Of a stretch of 64,000 nt of DNA, positions 24,606-37,081 are shown piece by piece. The stretch covers positions 1,178,001 through 1,242,000 of the forward strand of contig JAJEKV010000093.1 of assembly GCA_021234155.1 (NCBI GenBank). The letters are read 5' to 3'. Each line of letters begins with the position of its first letter. Within the stretch, counting starts at the first letter, position 1. Position numbers and translations under genes: made by a program. This DNA comes from Isoetes taiwanensis (taxonomy: Eukaryota; Streptophyta; Lycopodiopsida; Isoetales; Isoetaceae). The notes beneath the pieces are model-generated. The model had not been told where the DNA came from. It saw only the letters and a program-made list of their open reading frames with translations, and ran no database searches.

Positions 24606-24779
<174 letters not shown>

Positions 24780-25549
24780 CTTCGTACCCGTGCATGATTT
24801 TGGGTCTTGTCTTAGGACACAGGTGATGTGGTTTCTACAGTGTCATTTACGTTTATTGAATGCATTATTTGTCATATTTACAAGTCTTTCCAAGGTTTAG
24901 ACTTTGGGATAATAATCTTGCGTGCACTGTCCGCTGCCTTGTGTAAATGTGGTAGTGCAACATTGAGGTGCAGTATTTGTGCTCTTAGTGCATGGTTCAT
25001 CTGGGCACTTTGCCTAATTGAACTATTTATATCGGCCCATCTTGTTGCTCCAGCTTCCGAGGTTATTTATTTTTTCATGGTTCTTGGTTTTTGTTCCTTC
25101 CTTTTTATTTTCTATTTTTATTTGTTAATTTATTTTTTTAAATTAATTTTATTTTTGATTTTTCCTTTTTCTCCTCTTGCCCCCCCTTTTCTTAGTCCAT
25201 TTCTCTGCTTGTCGGTCCTACTGGGTGCTTCTCTGCTGCTGCTTGTACGGCCTGCACCTTCAGGTTTGTTGTCTTCTTTTTTTTATTTTGTATTGTCGGC
25301 CATTTCCCCTTTAGCGGGTTCTTTATAATATTTTTTTATTGTCCTCAGTTGTTTCGTTGGTTTTCTCTTGCTACCTTTTTGTCCTTGGCCGATTCCTGTC
25401 ACTAACATTTCGTCACTGGTCGATTCTGTCATTCCTATGCCTTAAATAAAATTTCCCTCTGGTTTGGCTTCGGTTTTATGCCTTGGTCGTTTCTTCTCTG
25501 TTCTCTTCCGGTTTGCTGTAAACTTGATGGGAGATTATGTTGTAAACTT

Positions 25550-25830
25550 CTGTCTTGGGCTAATAGAGCTGGCTCTTTAGTCCTTCAGTTAATTCTCTAT
25601 CTTGCTTTCAACTGAGAGTTTGCTTTAATGGCCAGGTAAATTTTCTGACTTGGGCTTATTGAGCTGGCTCTCTAGTCTTTCAGAAAATTCTCAGTCTTGC
25701 ATTAAACATGCTGTAAATGCCTTGTAAATTTCTGGCTTGGGCTATAAGAACTGACTCTTTAGTCCTTCAGATTATTCTTTGACTCGTTAGTCCTTCAGAT
25801 GAGTCTCAATTGTGCATTCAATTGTAAATG
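25550..25830 (+). repeat. Degenerate ~115-bp tandem repeats in leader
   Basis: Copies containing ggctctttagtccttcag (25570), ggctctctagtctttcag (25665), gactctttagtccttcag (25750) and gactcgttagtccttcag (25780), each followed by an attctc- or tctca-like word. Confidence 0.7.
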
Positions 25831-26589
25831 AGTAAGTTATTATACAGAGGCATTATAGTGGAATCCGGTTCTATAATCCAGTAGGAGTTTGATGATTTGG
25901 AATTCTTTTCAAGTTATTCAAATCATTGTCAAGTTCTCAGAATTAGCATGTGTACGTTATTCTGCTCCCTGCAGTATAACGAAGAGTTTGCTTTTAAGTG
26001 GGAATAAATTGTTCAGGTTCATGTGATGTCATAAACTTGTGTGTAGTTATCCATCTGCTAAGTTTGGACATCGATAACAAGTGAATTGATGTGTTGGCGC
26101 CTGCAGTTCCCAAGTCTAATTACTATTCTGTTACTAACTTAAGCTCTTGGATGGTCTGCAGGTACCAGCATCAATCCTTGAACTTAGGTTTTGGATTTGC
26201 GTACAACGGTTCTACTCATTCATTCTTTCAATGTTTTAATGGACTTCTGTGCTTGCTGAATGTTTAAACCGTTTCAAATTGACTATTTCCATCTGTTATC
26301 ATTTCATATCATCATATATTTCTCTTCCCATTGAATCTAAATTTATTTTCATATTTGGATTGGGATATGTGATGGTTTTCCTATATTCTAGGTTGCTTAT
26401 TTGTAATCTAGATGGAAATTGTGATCTTTAAAACCAGTTATGAGTTTACTTTAATTCTATTTTTCACTAGAGTGCCATGAAATGTTGTGGGTTACATAAC
26501 TCTGCTGTGATTGTCTAGCTTTGTTATGTTCTGTTCTATTGTATTATGTCATGTTATGTCATATTACACACACTGTTAACACACACACG

Positions 26590-26632
26590 CTTCGTTGGAA
26601 GCGTCCGCCCCGTACTCTTTGGCCAGAGTACA
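26590..26632 (+). other. Two adjacent perfect hairpins before ORF1
   Basis: cgcttcgttggaagcg (6-bp stem, 4-nt loop) is followed 10 bp later by gtactctttggccagagtac (7-bp stem, 6-nt loop), about 90 bp upstream of the ORF1 ATG. The role is unknown. It lacks the hammerhead core. Confidence 0.6.
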
Positions 26633-26719
26633 TATTTCATGGCATTCTAGTATTGCTGTAACTGTCTTTCTATATCTCCACTGGTTTTAATATTTTTCGT
26701 GTAATTGGATATATATCAG

Positions 26720-28308
26720 ATGGCAAACAGAAGGGGTGCTCCTCCCACTTGGTTCCCTGAACTCAATGAAATGGGTTATACGGATGATATCCCTGCTCCT
26801 TCTAAGTTCACGCAGCTGCTTCTTTTATGGGTCAAGGATGAAGAGTTCCATCAGTTTATAATTGAGCACCACAGGAATGCTATTGCTGCTGGTGAAAGTG
26901 TTACCTTTCTGAACACGATGGATGTCAATGGATGGAGTAACTACGTTATGTCTATGTCTCGGGCGCAGAAGCCTTTGGATATCATCAATCAGCTTTCTGG
27001 GTAATTAAATGATATGATTGATGGTGATTTTGAGGAATCCAAGCAGTGTCTGCATATACTCAACCGCCTGGAAAAGGCTATAGCCTTTAATACTCCTGGT
27101 GCGCCTTCGGTATCATCAGCTTCTGATTTCTGTTCTTTAAAGGAGCACCCTTTACTGGCTAATCGCCCCCTCAATGAGGAAGCGGTCCATATTTTAAGTA
27201 AAGAGGACGAGGATGATGAGGTACTTCCTTATGAGAAATTTCGTAAATTTTATCATCCCATTGTTCCTTCCAGGGTTGTTGAAGAGCTGGCCAATGACCA
27301 TGACAACAAAATGTGGACAATGTGGTCTCTTCAGCTGCTTGCTCCATTTAGCGTTGACCTACTAATGTTTCTTAGTGGTATCAAACTGGGAGGCATAGAT
27401 CCTGCTCATGATACTGTCAAAGTGGAGTGCATGAATGATGCTTTGTATGGGAACCGTATCCTTCAGGAGGTGACCCTTAGCCACGTCACCATGAATATGT
27501 TTGATGCACGTAGGTGTTCCAGCTCGGTAAAGCTTTATCTTAAGGGCAAACTGAACACTGGCGAAAACAGAGGTGATGAGCATTATAAGCTAATGTGGAA
27601 CTGGCACCGTCCGTACATTAAGTGTTTTTGCACCTCATCTGATGCTCAAGCTAATCAGGATGCTTGCAAAGGCGGTATTTTATGGTTTGACCATGTTCTG
27701 TGGCTTATGTTGCATCATCTTGATACTTGCTTTCCTAACTGTGATACCATTGAAGGACAATTTGCAGCTTTCATAAAATGGATGTGCAGTCCTAATACCC
27801 GACAAGCGGTTCGGGCACTCATGGTCTTCTGTTCCCTTAGGGAAATGATGCTGCATGGTGCTGCCCAGTATGCCATCAATGCTGAAAATCCGAAAGGAAT
27901 TATGGATCTATATGGCGATTACGAAGGTGCAAGGAACATTGAAAAAATGATTATGCCTCCTTCTTTCACCACTCAAGCACTGAAAGCTAGAAAAGCAGTT
28001 CCTCAGAAGCGTCAGCTGAACTTGAATGCACCTGCGCATAGCGGTGATAATACACTGACAGTGCAAAGATCCAACAAGCGCAATTATAGGGGACGTGGTC
28101 GGGGTCACTCACGGGGTGGCTTCCATAATTCTCCATTCGGTCGTGGTCGGGTACTCCTCATCAGAATAGTGGTTCGGCTTTCCATGATGCAAGGACTCCG
28201 CCTACCAATACTCATCCTGCGACTGGAACTTCAAGTAGAGCTACTACTTCTTCCTCTTCGCCTTTTATGGTTACTCCAAAGAGGCTCTTCTCCAATTTGA
28301 AACAGTGA
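26720..28308 (+). pseudogene. Gag-like ORF1 with RGG tail, one stop and one frameshift
   Basis: ATG at 26720 opens MANRRGAPPTWFPELNEMGY. The frame is stopped by TAA at 27002, then resumes in the same frame for about 400 codons. Alpha-helical-looking, gag-like sequence includes WSLQLLAPFSVDLLMFLSG, YKLMWNWHRPYIKCFC and VRALMVFCSLREMMLHGAA. It ends in an RGRGRG...RGG box (28085-28145) typical of RNA binding. At about 28150 the frame slips. The other frame gives a polar Ser/Thr-rich tail ending FSNLKQ at 28308, probably the ancestral C-terminus. I know no named family for it. Its position 5' of the RT suggests a nucleocapsid-like RNA-binding partner of ORF2. Confidence 0.65.
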
Positions 28309-28812
28309 TCTTAGCGCTATGCACGCCTGTTCCGACATTTGAAATGAGTAGAGACTGGTCATCACATGAACATCATGCTTTGGATGATCTTCTTTTTGGT
28401 TCATCATACTTTCAGTTTTTATTTTATGTTCTCAACTTGTTTACTGGATTTTAATGTGTTTGGATTCTACTGGATATGTCGTAAATTATCTAAGCTCCAT
28501 TTCCTTACATTCTTAAGCTTCTTTCTTAAGTCTGTTCTTGGTTATAGCTTATCTAAGTTTTATGTGTAGTGACATGTCTTTCATGCACTATTTTCAGTTC
28601 CTTATAAAGTGTTTTAACTATTCTATGCATGTCGTAGCTGTTATGTCTCCTTACCGCTATATGCTGGTTCACCTTGGTGGTGTGGACACGTTTTTGTTTG
28701 TGGTCCATCTTGTATAAGTGCTTCAAATTCTTTTATAACATCACAAATGTTTGGACTTTGTCCAGTCTTTTGACATTCGATTTGCAGTACGTATGCTCCT
28801 TTTGATAGGTAC
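28309..28812 (+). other. Spacer between ORF1 and ORF2
   Basis: T-rich with short hydrophobic frames. The frame leading into ORF2 carries cysteines (WCGHVFVCGPSC near 28675) before a stop at 28771, perhaps a decayed N-terminal extension. Confidence 0.4.
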
Positions 28813-30878
28813 ATGGAGGAGACAATGGATGACTGGGATACCACATGCCAAAAAAAGGTCGTAATCAAACACGGCAGAAAGATCATGGTTAAGTCTGACA
28901 GGGAAAGATCTTTCTACGTCCACATTTTATATGTTAACCGTGCCATGGAACACATAAATGTACGTGGTTTGTTTGAGTATGTTCTGTCACAGTGTTCTAC
29001 GATGGATTTCTGTGATATGATGTCCCAAGTCGTATTTGGACGGCGTTACAAGGAGAGCATGTCTGCCTTATGGTATTCACCATCGGATACTTTCTGTAAG
29101 TTTTCGTGTTCTGAAATTTCGCCATGCTATTGCACCTCTTTGAAACGTTTCTTTCCATTCATTCGAGACTGTGGTCAATTTGGTTGTCATGTTTTGACAC
29201 TAGATTTGGATATTATCCATCACAAATTATTGAAGCAGGAAATGGGGAAAGGGTTGAATCATATTCCTCTGTCAAAACCGGATATTCATGAGATCATTTC
29301 GGCAATTACTGATGGGTGGAATTTGTTATATAGTATTCTTTCCTCACACTTAATACTGAGCAATTGTACCGCATTGGGAGATTATTGAAATCTACCATTA
29401 AAGCCAAGCTGAAAAAGAAGATTACAAAAGCTTCTAATTTATTGGATTGCAGTACTGCCATGGATGAATTGCACTGGTTGAAATCCCACTTGTATGTTGC
29501 CGGCATTGATAAGTCTGCCATGACACCTTCCTTCATCTGTAAACAGTACCTGAGACAGTTAGCCCTTGAGAGACTATCCAGCAGTGACTTCGTGCCATGC
29601 TTGGACTCTAATTTGAATTGGAAATCAGTAATGGATTGTGTAACTGAGCTTTCCTGCAATCTAAGTGCACTTATTCATGCTACCCATATTGAAAACCTTA
29701 AATTGCCTTATTTAATGGCTATCTTTAAGGCACACAAAAATTCCATGAGGTGGCTGACCAATGCTGCTGGTTGTGTGTTCTCGCAAATGGCATTGCTTAT
29801 TACTAAAGCCTTGCAAGCTATTGTTCCTTTATTGCGAAAGAAGTGCAATACACTTAATCAATCTGTTCTCAGATTCTTAAATGTCAAAACTAGAAGCTTT
29901 TGCGTGTTTGAGGCAATTTCGTGGAGTATCACACAAGCATTCAAACAGGCTAAACACAGTAATCCTTACCTTTGTGCTAAATTTTATGGTGATGGTAATG
30001 CGTGCTTTGAATGGAAAAAATCGGTTCCACAATCTGAAATTTGGTCGGTGGTATCTGCATCTGACTTAATTGGGTGGAATGAATGGTTACTAGCACATAA
30101 CATTGTGAGACTTGGTGACAGAGCATGGCGACAGGTGAAAGGCATCCCCATGGGCTTTTCCTGTTTACCGATTTGGTGCAACTTGTATCTAGCCTTTTAT
30201 GAGTTCCAGTTTATAGCGAAATTATCTCGCTTGGGGAGACCAGATCTTCTTTCTTTATTTGCCAACACATATAGATTTATTGATGATCTGTGCTCTTTGA
30301 ACAACGCTTACATGTTCAAGTTCTTACAGCCGGGGACTTGTGTGGATGCCTCGGATCCATTTACTATTTATCCCTTAGATCTTCTTGAGATCAAACCTGA
30401 AATGGAGGATGTGGTTCGATGTGATGAAGCATCGCATTGTACTAATGCTCATTTTCTTAGCTTGGATATACAGATTACGGACCAGGCCAGTGGTGGCTTC
30501 TTACTCTCCAAATTTGATAAGAGAAGATCTCTTCCCTTCAAGTATGCGCAATATATTTGGCTGGCATCTAACAGACCAATTAATGCAGCATATAAGGTGG
30601 TTATATCTCAAGTTTCTCCTCTATTATACTACTGCAATGATATTGAGTCATGTGTTCGAGAAATTATGATCACTATTGAAGCATTTCATAGCAATGGATT
30701 CAAAAAGGATAAGTTGTTACGCATTGTTACTAACATGCTGAAAGCAAACAACTTTCCTGAAGCTAAGTGTGACCCGTCCACGTTAATTGATCATCTCCTA
30801 TATCATAAGCATGCAGGTATGGAGTCTATCTCTTTGGTTTATCACATGCAACTAGTTTTTACAGTTTTTTCAAGTTAA
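28813..30878 (+). pseudogene. Penelope-like reverse transcriptase (ORF2), one frameshift
   Basis: This would copy element RNA into DNA. ATG at 28813 opens an N-terminal part of about 180 residues with a KGLNHIPLSKPDI block typical of the region just before Penelope-type RT fingers. The frame shifts by one base at about 29345-29370, and a 500-codon frame follows. In order it shows LPYLMAIFKAHKN (about 29705-29740), QVKGIPMGFSCLPIWCNLYL (30132-30191), YRFIDDLCSLNN with the catalytic Asp pair at 30282-30287, an IYPLDLLEIK block (30366) and FLSLDIQITD, then a thumb-like region. The usual A-motif Asp is not obvious (candidate VVSASDLIGWNEW near 30045). The C-terminus ends without a GIY-YIG domain. 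Confidence 0.8.
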
Positions 30879-31164
30879 TCAAGTGTAGCCTATACTTCTT
30901 GATTATTCTATTGTGGAGCAGCTGGCACACACAAACCCATGTAGGGAGTGGTGCTCAGCGTACTTCTTTGTACATTTTTGGGTCTGTGTGTATAGCTGTG
31001 AGGTGGAGGTGGGCCACACACAAACCAAGATGAACAGATCATAACCCTTCTAGAATAACTGTTCCATCACCCTTCATGGAGGATGACTCTCTCCTGTCCA
31101 TGATGGCTGATCGGGACCCGTTTGTCTGGTGCCCCGCCTTTGGTTTCCAGGCTGGCCCATCTTC

Positions 31165-31480
31165 TCAGGGCCATGACTTTCAAAGTTTGAGGGGTCTGGC
31201 TCAAGGAAAGGGTGCTTAGAATCCAATTTGGGGACTCAAAACGAGGCAGAGCACCTTTTGGGGTGTGGGGTTTTGGGGGTTTCAAAGTTTGAGGGGTCTC
31301 TCGCCGCTTAAAGGGTTTAGAATCCAATTTGGGACTCGTGAAGGCGGGTGAAAGCACCTTTTGGGGGTTTGGGGGTTTTGGGGTGCCAAAGTTTAAGGGG
31401 TCTCTGGCTACCTAAAGGGTGCTTAGAATCCAATTTGGGGACTCAAGAAGGCAGAAAGCACCTTTGGGGGTTTGGGGTTT
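31165..31480. repeat. Three ~110-bp tandem repeats
   Basis: Each unit contains caaagttt(g/a)aggggtct, then gcttagaatccaatttgggg, actc and agcaccttttgggg...gggttttgg. Unit starts lie near 31180, 31282 and 31388. The minus strand just before the array (31070-31165) is open and reads LETKGGAPDKRVPISHHGQE, which looks exon-like but which I cannot identify. Confidence 0.85.
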
Positions 31481-34229
31481 TGGGTCTAGAGAGAGATTGT
31501 AAACCCTAGAGAGAGAAAGCCGTAAAGGGGCAAATCAAGGGGGTCTATGCAAGGGGAGTGGGGGCTTAGAGAGAGGGAGTAGGGCTACTGGGAGGGAGTG
31601 CCTGGGCACTAGGAGAGGGCTAGGGAGGAGGGGAAACTAGAGAGGGCTGCTTTGAGAGGGGCTATGGGAGGGCGCCATGTCGAGGCTCTAGGTGGGAAGG
31701 AAGGCATATGGAAAGCAAGCAAAAATCTAGGGAAAGGAAGGGGAGGGGAGGGAAAAGGGGGTTTAAACAAGGAAAAAGGTAAAAAGGGAAGAAGAAAACG
31801 TGTAGGGGAAATGAGAGGGGAAACGATGTCTAATACACAAAAATCTCTTATAGCCCAGTAATGCTAAGCTTGGTGTAATGCCTAATGCACATGTAATAAA
31901 TAGCAACATATGCACCTATAATGCACATTATAACTTAAAAATAATTTACCCTATCAACTTACTTACCCTTTCAACTAATAATAATACACTATATAAATAT
32001 TATGCCTACGTGACTTATTTTCAAGACTCACTCTAGTCTACGGGACTTATTTTCAAGACTCACTTCCAAGACCTATTTAATTGTTTCTTACACTCCACTT
32101 TTTTCCCCCCAATATTTGAATTTTAAAATTTGGTACACACCTTTGTGCCGCATATCCTTTTGTACCACTTGGAAAGGAGAAACCACTCTGGTCTGAAGGG
32201 GAACGGCAGAGCTGTAAGGATTTCGTCAATATTTCTCCGATTTTTCTCAACAATACTTGTAAGGATTTTGTCAATATCTCGCCGATTTCAGACAGAAGCC
32301 ATTGGGCATAAAATATTCAGCAAGAATGCAGGATCTAACTGAAAACAGGGGCTCTGCCGACAGAAAGGGCATAAAGTGAACAAGAACAACGAAAGAACAA
32401 GTTGCCCGACCAGCTTTGCTTGGTCATTGAAAAGGAAACGAAGAAAAATCATTAGGCACAATGCATTAGCCGAAAAATCATTAGCCACCGGACAGCCTGG
32501 TGTCCGAGAAAGAGAACACTATTAGCAGCGCTGCTAAATCTGGTTGACCTGGCTATGGCAGCTCTCCTTTCCCTTGTGGACTACAGAATGCTCTTGTGAT
32601 TTTTTGTCTTCTTTACTCTGCAGCAGAGCCGGAACTCGGATCGGCCTTTTGGTCCCCCTCAATTCAGCTCCCCTGTTCCTCTGGCTGCATAGACCCTCTC
32701 TGGCTACATAGACATCGGCTATATTTATGTTTCTGCATGACTGCACAAATCGGCCTCCAAGCAAAGAGCAAAGAATCGCTCCTCCAAGCAAAGAATCGGC
32801 CAAGCAAAGAATCGGCATTTGTTGTGAGCTCTCTAAGAAACAGGGAATGTAGCAAATAGAAAAGCAAGAAGAAGACGAAGACAGATCAAGCAGAAACAAG
32901 GCATGAAGCAGATGGATCAAGCAAGAAGCAGATGAGGAAGCAAGAAGCAGACAAAGATGCAAGAAGTAGGGGATCAAGATGCAAGAAGACGGGTAAGACG
33001 AAGAAGCACAAGAAAGGCCCTCCCCTGTTTTGGCCCCGCCTTGTTTCGCATCGAAGCACAAACATAAGTAGAAACACAAAAGCACAAACAGGGGATTTTC
33101 GTCGGACGCTGCTGCTGCTGCTGCAAAAAAAGATCGAAGTTCTGCAAATAAAAGATCCGAAAACTTTGCAAATGAAAGATTCCTTCCATGTGAATCCAGC
33201 CGTGGAAACGCTCTTACCAAGCCCAGCTATGGCGAACTTCGGCGACTTTCTTGCTTCGGCCATGTTCCAAAATGTTCCAGAAAAGAAGCTTCTACTGCTG
33301 CTGCTTCTACTCAAATCCAAAGAAGGCAAGCAGGTCGTGATTCATTCCATATTGAGGTGCAAGCTCTCTCCCTGAAATCTTTCCCTTTGATTCGATTCAT
33401 CCTTTATAATTGTATATGTACAGCATGAGGGGATCTTGATAAAATCTTTAAGAACCTAGAGGAATCTAGGGGAATATTCATATGATCTTAAAGAATTTAG
33501 AGGAATCTCAAGAGAATCTTAGAGATTCTAGGAGAATCTTTATAGAATATTGGAAAACGAAAGAGAATCTACATGGAATCTTGAAAAATCTAGAGGAATC
33601 TTGGGATAATGTTTGAAAACCTATGGGAATCTTAAGAGAATCTTAGAAAATATAGGGAAATCTTTGAGAATCTAGAGGAATCTTGATAGAATCTTGGAGA
33701 ATTCAACGAAATCTTCGTAGAATCTACAATATTCTAGGAGAATCTACATAGAATATTGCAGAATCTAAAGGAAGCTTGGGCTAATCTTCAAAAATCTAGG
33801 GGAATCTTTCACGTTGGGTGTGTTTTGAAGGGTTAGCTTCATGCAGTCCCTCATATTACAAACACTTGTATATATATACAAGAAAATTAATACGTCCTAC
33901 GGCGCATTGTTCCAGCTATGTATTATATTTAGCATTCATGAAAATTCCCCTACATTCTCTTAGAATTTTCTATTTTGATTGAGGTGCTCACCCATGAGCA
34001 TTTAAAACCTTCCAAAATAATCTATTTTGGATCTGTGCAACATTTTTCCGTTAGACTTGTATATTTTCCTAGGTTCTCTTACAATTTATGAGATTTCCTT
34101 ATATTCCTTTTAATTCTTCTGGATTCCCTTACATTCTAGAAATTTCTAGAACATTTTAGAACTTTCTGGAACATTTTGAAACTTTCAAAACATCCTAGAA
34201 TATTATAGTCTACTTTATCTTAACCTTAT
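31481..34229. other. Purine-rich and minisatellite DNA, no recognised gene
   Basis: 31485-31835 is strongly G/A-rich on the plus strand. 32530-33380 contains AAGAAGCAGA-type and (CTG)n runs that open long frames on both strands. These are low-complexity and lack domains. 33430-34200 carries the agaatcta-type minisatellite and related ttctagaacatttt words. Confidence 0.5.
33430..33815. repeat. Degenerate agaatctagaggaatcttgg minisatellite
   Basis: About 18 loosely conserved units of around 20 bp vary on agaatctagaggaatcttgg. Reverse-oriented words of similar type (ggattcccttacattcta) follow at about 34120 and again near 48625. Confidence 0.75.
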
Positions 34230-34789
34230 TGTGCGGGGATTGCCGGAGGAGCAAGGCGAGGATTTGCCAGGTAAGCTTACCACCCGGTACTTGCAAAGCT
34301 CCAATTACTGATTTGGTTATCAAGAGTCCAATCGAAGATCTGAGGACCGAGCATGAGACCCTGGCCAGTTAAGTTCGGCATCTTGGATTGGGAGGCAAAA
34401 TCTTTGTTGTTGCAACGCACCGCCGCTTGAAAGGCACGCCCATATACCCGGATCCGATCTCACGCCATTGCAACAACGGGGAAAGAAGCCAAGAGTTGGT
34501 CAAGATAAGAGAGATTCGGCTGCGGAGGGGCTGCTGGTTTGGTTAATGGCAAGATGAAGGTATATGTGCCTCCTCGCCGACGGGATTATTGAGGCAAAGA
34601 AGCATTCCCTGGCTGTGACGTCGACGCAAGGCAGAGCGGTCCAGGGGCATCGCCGAGCGAGCCGTGGAGGGGGCGGATTGAGGCCTTCCACCACCGCAAA
34701 GACATCCATCGTGGTCCAGTGGAGCAGCGCCCGAAAGTTATTCCAACCACGCTAACCGCCCTCGTGCACTCGAGATGGGTCCACGGCCA

Positions 34790-35460
34790 GCAGCCAAGAT
34801 AGGGAAAGTGTCTTCAAGATTCTTTCCTCGGAATTGTAGGGGCTTCCCGTGGCGTAAGGGCAGTGGCTTGAATGGGATCGCTGACAGACATGGACATCGC
34901 CTTCCCCGCGTAGAGACATGGGAGTATGAAGGGCATCGATTGCCGCATATCTGAGGATATCGCATTTCTCACTTGCTAATGAGCCATGGCGACGCGGGTA
35001 CCAGTGGAGTGGCTTGCTACTTTAGGGGCCTTTAGCATGCAAGATCACACTTCTAAGTCCGATGCATTTAATCGCTACATGTGGGTAATGGTATTAGAGC
35101 CCGGTCATGTCCCATTGTTTTTTGCTACCGCTACATTCCCCCATGCAGTGCTCTAAGTTCTACCAGTACATGATGCATTACGTGATGTCCAGATGCCGTA
35201 TAGGGATCTCAGTATGATGACATAGACCGCTATAGACAAAGCAGGGACAAGTGTTTTTGCTTGGAGATTTCAATGCTCGTGATGGCTAGATTTGCGGTTG
35301 GTGACCTTCCAAGGTGACGATAATGTCGATCCTCTTTGGTTTGGAGACAAACCGCTATTCAAAGATACGGCACTCCCGTGATATGGTGGCTAGACCATTT
35401 GGCGTGCAACCGTCCAACTCGCCGAGGTTTTTGATATGGTAATTTGTAATGGTATGCGCC
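34790..35460 (+). pseudogene. LINE AP-endonuclease domain, fragmented
   Basis: Frames read FFPRNCRGFPWRKGSGLN, then RVETWEYEGHRLPHI (the catalytic Glu in VETWE), then the words LLGDFNARDG near 35257-35285. These are the NCRG, ETWE and GDFNAR motifs of LINE endonucleases. At least four frame changes and several stops are present. Confidence 0.65.
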
Positions 35461-36399
35461 GATGGCCACACTCGGGGGTGTTACTGGCGGGAGTGATAGG
35501 CGGGATGGGGAGCTAGTGTGTTGGATTACCTTCGCTCATGTAGCAAAGACTTTTGACATGGTTACACACTTCTCCATTGGCACAAGCATGTGGGATGAGG
35601 AGGCTTTGGGATCACTACCCGCTTTATGTCACGCTGAATTGGGAGCACTCAATAGTGGAGACACCGCAAAGGGGCATGGAGGGTTACCGCACATCCCACG
35701 CTATCGGGGCGGGACGCGATGAATCGTGTTGGTGCGGGGAGTTGCTGTGGGTTTGATAGCTTCTACATAACCGCAAGACAGGGTGTGCATGGTCGGTGAG
35801 GGCGCCATTTGGTACCGGCCGAGGCTTCCTTTGCATTGAAGGGCCCTCCAAGGAGGGACACCGCACATTTTCCCGAGAACCCGTGGTTTGATGCGATTGC
35901 AAGGCTCTAAAGAGCCACCGCGCTTTGGTCATAGATCCACAAGATTGCGCCACAGCCCCGCAAGACTATAAGCTCTTCCTAAAAGCCAAGAAGGGGAGAT
36001 ACATGGCAAAAACCGTGAGCCGCTTTTGACATGCTTATGGCGAGCCAAAAGCTTTTATTTAAGGTGTTATACAAGAAGAAGCCGGTGGTGGTAATGTAAG
36101 TGTGGAGCAATGGATGCACCGGGCATGTGGAGTTATATGACCCCCGTGAGCTAATGCCGTGGTCCCGATCGTAGGGAGAGGTGCTTCACCACGCGGGAGG
36201 ATGTCCAGCCAGGTCTCGTGCATCCGGGCTTAATGGCAAGGCAAAGGATTTTTGTGGGCCGCAGTCGAGTCGTTGAAGTGGGGTGGCCCACTGCGGGTAG
36301 GGCCCCCCGGACGGCGATCATTAACCGTGCTCGAAAAGCAGGGCCTCCCCCGTGAGTGGATGGTTAGAAAGGTTGTTCCCCGCTCATAAAGCCGGGTAA

Positions 36400-36965
36400 T
36401 ACGGATGAGCCACAATTACCGGGATGATTATGGTAAGCTCGCCGCTTGCAAAGCTCCCCGGCGTGGGTGGTGGAGAAGAAACTCACCAAGTGGGCCGAGG
36501 AGGCGTGGGTGCGGCAATTGGCCGGGGCTTTTCGCCCACCCACTCATCCACCATATCTTCACTTTGAGAGTGTTGATGGAGGCAAGCCGCAATGCGACAG
36601 AGACTTGTATTGCCGCTTTGTAGATTTTAAGATCGCATATGATACCGCCCCCGAGACATGCCGCGGCGAGGTTGCAAGAATTGGCGAAGTTCCACAGAGC
36701 TGCGTAATGTGGTGCACCAGCTTTATGATGGGATTTATGCCGTACTGCCTTATGAAGATCGGGCGGTAGCTAGCACTATGGGAGTTAGCGAGGGGCTGCC
36801 GTTGTCTCCAACGCTTTTGGGTTGTACATTGATAGCTTGGAGACGTGGATGCAAAGCACCATGGGGAGCCGGTGCAATTATCCGATGCGACCTCGGGGCG
36901 GTTACTATATGCGGATGATGTAAGCTTTGCTAGCCCACACGCCGGCGGTATAAAGAAGATTTGGA
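36400..36965 (+). pseudogene. LINE reverse transcriptase core, frameshifted
   Basis: The readable blocks are CDRDLYCRFVDFKIAYDTAP (motif A region, Asp in VDFKIAYD), a LYDGIYAVL block, GVSEGLPLSPTLLGC (motif B) and, in another frame, LLYADDVSF (motif C, near 36902-36928). The order and spacing fit LINE RT. Frameshifts near 36660 and 36890 and further stops make it inactive. Confidence 0.8.
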
Positions 36966-37081
36966 TGCCCCAATTGGGTTACGTGGGGCAACGGGAATGA
37001 CAGTGAACTTGCACAAAACTAAGCTTCTCGCGATCCTGTCCTCGCAACACCCTATCCCGGAGTTATATTGGCTGAGGGGAT

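Noticed and set aside
28813-30878. GIY-YIG endonuclease in ORF2
   Set aside because: Neither the N-terminal 180 residues nor the C-terminal end shows GIY or YIG blocks; only a Cys-rich fragment in the upstream spacer was seen.
32534-33375. Long frames on both strands (228 and 147 codons)
   Set aside because: They arise from low-complexity AAGAAGCAG and CTG runs; Leu/Ser/Lys strings with no family signature.
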